This document shows, piece after piece, positions 14,346 through 16,395 of a stretch of DNA of 16,395 nucleotides. Within the stretch, counting starts at the first letter, position 1; each line of letters starts with the position of its first letter. A model generated the notes under the pieces. The model worked only from the letters and a program-made list of their open reading frames with translations, was not told the origin of the DNA and searched no databases. The position numbers were made by a program, and so were the translations under genes. The stretch is from an uncultured Bacilli bacterium (lineage in GTDB: Bacteria; Bacillota_I; Bacilli_A; RF39; UBA660), in assembly GCA_934130045.1 (NCBI GenBank), contig CAKOXI010000022.1:1-16395 (forward strand). Direction: 5' to 3'.

Positions 14346-14872
14346 TGAAAATTATTTTGGTTAGACATGGTGAAACTGATTGGAATTTAAAACATATAAT
14401 GCAAGGTATTACCGATATACCTTTAAATGAAAAAGGAAAAAAACAGGCATTAATGGTTTCTAAAAAATTAGAAAATACAAAAATTGATGTATGTTTTTCT
14501 AGTCCACTTAAAAGAGCAGTTCAAACCTTAAATATAATTACTAAGGTTTCTCCTATAATTGATAATCGATTAATTGAACGTAATATGGGTGAACTAGAGG
14601 GTAAGAATCATAAATACTATGATGCTAAATTGTACTGGAATTATAAAATTAATTCTAATTTATATGGAGTAGAAAGTATTAGTTCTTTATTTAAAAGAGT
14701 AACTGACTTTTTCTATGAAATAAAAGATAAATATTATAATTCAACGGTTTTAATAGTTTCACACGGAGCCACTATAAGAGCACTTCATTATGTTATTAGT
14801 GGATATAATGAAGATACAAATTTTTTAGATACAAAAACTCCAAATTGTTGTGTTTTTGAATATGATATATAA
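14345..14872 (+). CDS. Histidine phosphatase family protein (phosphoglycerate mutase-like)
   Basis: The 175-residue protein belongs to the histidine phosphatase (branch 1) superfamily. It has the catalytic LVRHGETDWN at 5-14 (Arg7, phospho-acceptor His8), SSPLKRAVQT (52-61, Arg57), the acid IERNMGELEG (Glu78) and the second histidine VSHGA (His140). The length is short for a true cofactor-dependent phosphoglycerate mutase (about 230-250), which makes a phosphatase such as PhoE- or CobC-like enzymes more likely. The substrate cannot be told from sequence alone. The ATG shares a base with the lysS stop (TAATG), with AAGGA at 14331-14335 inside the end of lysS, so translation is probably coupled. 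Fifteen bases separate it from ackA. It is an ordinary member, intact throughout. Confidence 0.88.
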   Translation: MKIILVRHGETDWNLKHIMQGITDIPLNEKGKKQALMVSKKLENTKIDVCFSSPLKRAVQTLNIITKVSPIIDNRLIERNMGELEGKNHKYYDAKLYWNYKINSNLYGVESISSLFKRVTDFFYEIKDKYYNSTVLIVSHGATIRALHYVISGYNEDTNFLDTKTPNCCVFEYDI

Positions 14873-14887
14873 GAAAGAGGGAAAAAA

Positions 14888-16069
14888 ATGAAAATTTTGT
14901 CTGTAAATGCAGGAAGTTCTTCTTTAAAATTTCAAGCTTATGAAATGCCTGAAGAACGCGTATTAATATCTGGTAATTTTGAAAGAATAGGTAATACTAA
15001 TGATAGCTTTTATACTATTAAAATAAATGGCGAAAAAATAGAGAAAAAAGCTCCATTAAGTAATCACGAGGATGCTGTAAATTTATTAACAGAAGAATTA
15101 CTAAATAATAATATTGTTAAATCTTTAGATGAAATAAAAGGTATAGGTCATAGAGTTGTTGCAGGAGGGGATATTTTTAATTCATCAGTTATTTTAGATG
15201 ACGAGAAAATACAACAAATTTCTGATTTAAGTGTTCTAGCTCCACTTCATAATCCTGGTGCAGTAATTGGAATGAAAGCATTTAAAAGATTTATTCCTGG
15301 TGCTATAGGAACAGCAGTTTTCGATACAGCTTTCCATCAAACTATGAGTCCTAGTACATATCTTTACGCACTACCTTATGAATGGTATACAAAATATAAA
15401 GTAAGAAGATATGGAGCGCATGGAACAAGTCATAAGTTTGTAGCTATTAGATTAAGTGAAATTTTAAATAAAAGTGATGCTAAAGTTATTGTTTGTCATA
15501 TTGGTAATGGTGCAAGTATTACTGCAGTTGATTCTTTAAAATGTGTTGATACTTCTATGGGATTTACACCAAATGCAGGTGTTATTATGGGAACACGTTG
15601 TGGTGATATTGATGCATCAATTATTCCATATATGATGAAACAAGCTGATTTATCTATTAGCGATATTGATAGAATTATTAATAAAGAAAGTGGTTTACTT
15701 GGTATATCGCATGTTTCTAATGATCATAGAGATATAGAGCATGGTATTGAAAATAATGATGAAATGTGTATTTTAGCTGAAAAAATGTACATAAGAAGAA
15801 TTGTTGATTATATTGCAAAATATTATGTTCTATTAGGTGGAGTTGACGCTATTGCCTTTACTGCTGGAGTTGGTGAAAATTCTTATCAAGTAAGAAAAAG
15901 AGTTATTGATTCACTTAAAGTATTAGGTATAAAGTTAGATGAAGAAGCTAATAAAGTTATGGGGCGTGAAGCTTTAATTACGACAAGTGATTCTAGTATT
16001 CCTTGTTATGTAATACCAACTGATGAAGAACTTATGATTGCTCGTGATACATACGAATTAATAAAGTAG
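14888..16069 (+). CDS. ackA: Acetate kinase
   Basis: Acetate kinase makes ATP and acetate from acetyl phosphate and ADP, the substrate-level ATP step of acetate fermentation, and works in reverse for acetate activation. The 393 residues are full length. The active-site residues known from the Methanosarcina enzyme are all present: Asn7 (VNAGSSSLK), Arg89 (GHRVVAGG), Asp146 (VFDTAFHQ), His178 (GAHGTSH), Arg237 (GTRCGD) and Glu380 (PTDEEL). Phosphate-binding HIGNGAS (204-210) and TAGVGEN (325-331) are intact. The GTRCGDIDAS segment has Cys and Ala where most homologues have Ser and Pro. AGAGGG lies six bases before the ATG. The partner phosphotransacetylase gene (pta) is not beside it. It continues the operon of lysS and the histidine phosphatase. 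Confidence 0.97.
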   Translation: MKILSVNAGSSSLKFQAYEMPEERVLISGNFERIGNTNDSFYTIKINGEKIEKKAPLSNHEDAVNLLTEELLNNNIVKSLDEIKGIGHRVVAGGDIFNSSVILDDEKIQQISDLSVLAPLHNPGAVIGMKAFKRFIPGAIGTAVFDTAFHQTMSPSTYLYALPYEWYTKYKVRRYGAHGTSHKFVAIRLSEILNKSDAKVIVCHIGNGASITAVDSLKCVDTSMGFTPNAGVIMGTRCGDIDASIIPYMMKQADLSISDIDRIINKESGLLGISHVSNDHRDIEHGIENNDEMCILAEKMYIRRIVDYIAKYYVLLGGVDAIAFTAGVGENSYQVRKRVIDSLKVLGIKLDEEANKVMGREALITTSDSSIPCYVIPTDEELMIARDTYELIK

Positions 16070-16073
16070 GAAG
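16068..16073 (+). promoter_or_regulatory. Ribosome binding site of the last gene, overlapping the ackA stop
   Basis: AGGAAG begins inside the TAG of ackA and lies nine bases before GTG at 16083. No ATG precedes this frame, which supports the GTG start and keeps the gene in the same operon. Confidence 0.6.
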
Positions 16074-16082
16074 AGTGGTAGT

Positions 16083-16395
16083 GTGTATAATAGTATCTAT
16101 AAAAAAATTTATAAAAAAATTAAGGATTATGATACAATTGTAATTGCTCGTCATATTGGACCAGATCCAGATGCTTTGGCTAGTCAATTAGGTCTTAAAG
16201 AAATAATTCTAAATACATTTCCTAAAAAGAAAGTATATGCGGTTGGTTGTCCTACCTCAAAATTTCGTTATTTAGGTACTTTGGATAAAATTGATAACAT
16301 TGATTTATCTAATGCATTATTAATTGTTACTGATACTCCTGATAGGAAAAGAGTTGATTCTATTAATTTTGCTTTATTTAAGGATAGTATAAAGA
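16083..16395 (+). CDS. DHH-family phosphoesterase, NrnA-like (5' part, cut by the window edge)
   Basis: Only the first 104 codons are present; the gene continues to the right. The N-terminus, MYNSIYKKIYKKIKDYDTIV, leads into ARHIGPDPDALASQLGLKEII, which matches DHH motif I (HxxPDxDA) of the NrnA/oligoribonuclease and pAp-phosphatase family, where the metal-binding His and Asp residues are intact. A second motif, LLIVTDTPDRKRVD, fits the metal-binding strand with Asp. These enzymes degrade very short RNAs and, in some members, dephosphorylate 3'-phosphoadenosine 5'-phosphate. The DHH signature and the DHHA1 C-terminal domain lie beyond the window, so a GdpP-like or RecJ-like member is not excluded, although the lack of N-terminal PAS or membrane parts argues against GdpP. 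It follows ackA by 13 bases. Confidence 0.8.
   Translation, partial: MYNSIYKKIYKKIKDYDTIVIARHIGPDPDALASQLGLKEIILNTFPKKKVYAVGCPTSKFRYLGTLDKIDNIDLSNALLIVTDTPDRKRVDSINFALFKDSIK

Noticed and set aside
302..16395. Mycoplasma-type genetic code (TGA as Trp)
   Set aside because: All conserved genes run full length with TGG for Trp, and two genes (CDF and RDD) end at TGA in the expected place.
1..16395. CRISPR array, tRNA or rRNA genes, or a complete mobile element
   Set aside because: No regularly spaced repeats, no cloverleaf-like stretch and no transposase, integrase or phage gene was seen in any intergenic region.

Overview
The window reads as a piece of chromosome from a very AT-rich, low-GC Gram-positive bacterium (Bacillota). 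Lysine, asparagine, isoleucine and leucine codons are strongly A/T-ending, Shine-Dalgarno sites of the AGGAGG/AGAGGTG type are common, and intrinsic terminators have stems made almost only of A and T. TGA acts as a stop (two genes end with it) and Trp is always TGG, so this is code 11, not the Mycoplasma/Spiroplasma code. The mix of tiny intergenic gaps, a peptidoglycan gene (mraY) and fermentative acetate formation suggests an anaerobic, gut-type Bacilli/Mollicutes-related lineage such as RF39 or Erysipelotrichales. That placement is inference.

Bases 1-301 hold no convincing gene. The first 60 bases carry three copies (one inverted) of a 10-base word that may be the end of a mobile element or a terminator lying mostly outside the window. 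From 302 to 11115 the genes are mostly single transcription units, many with a recognisable extended -10 promoter (TGnTATAAT type) and an intrinsic terminator. In order they are: a DapB-fold amino-acid dehydrogenase resembling 2,4-diaminopentanoate dehydrogenase; cysS; mraY; a small lipoprotein; a protein with a degenerate J-domain-like segment; pyruvate kinase on the minus strand, convergent with the J-like gene through a shared terminator; an unrecognised 210-residue protein divergent from pyk; polA; and a cation diffusion facilitator.

From 11198 a strong promoter starts a compact, partly overlapping operon: tRNA-dihydrouridine synthase (DusB family), an RDD membrane protein, lysS, a histidine phosphatase, acetate kinase, and the start of an NrnA-like DHH phosphoesterase that runs off the right edge. 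It mixes translation (dus, lysS), central energy metabolism (ackA) and nucleotide/short-RNA turnover. Pyruvate kinase and acetate kinase are both ATP-yielding steps of fermentation.

Most of the window is ordinary housekeeping DNA, and I see no defence island, CRISPR array, tRNA/rRNA gene or complete mobile element. The items most worth a second look are the HPD-less J-like protein, the unrecognised gene divergent from pyk, the CDF transporter with an altered metal site, the lysyl-tRNA synthetase with an unusual motif 2, the terminator/promoter overlap in front of polA, and the repeat cluster at the left edge.
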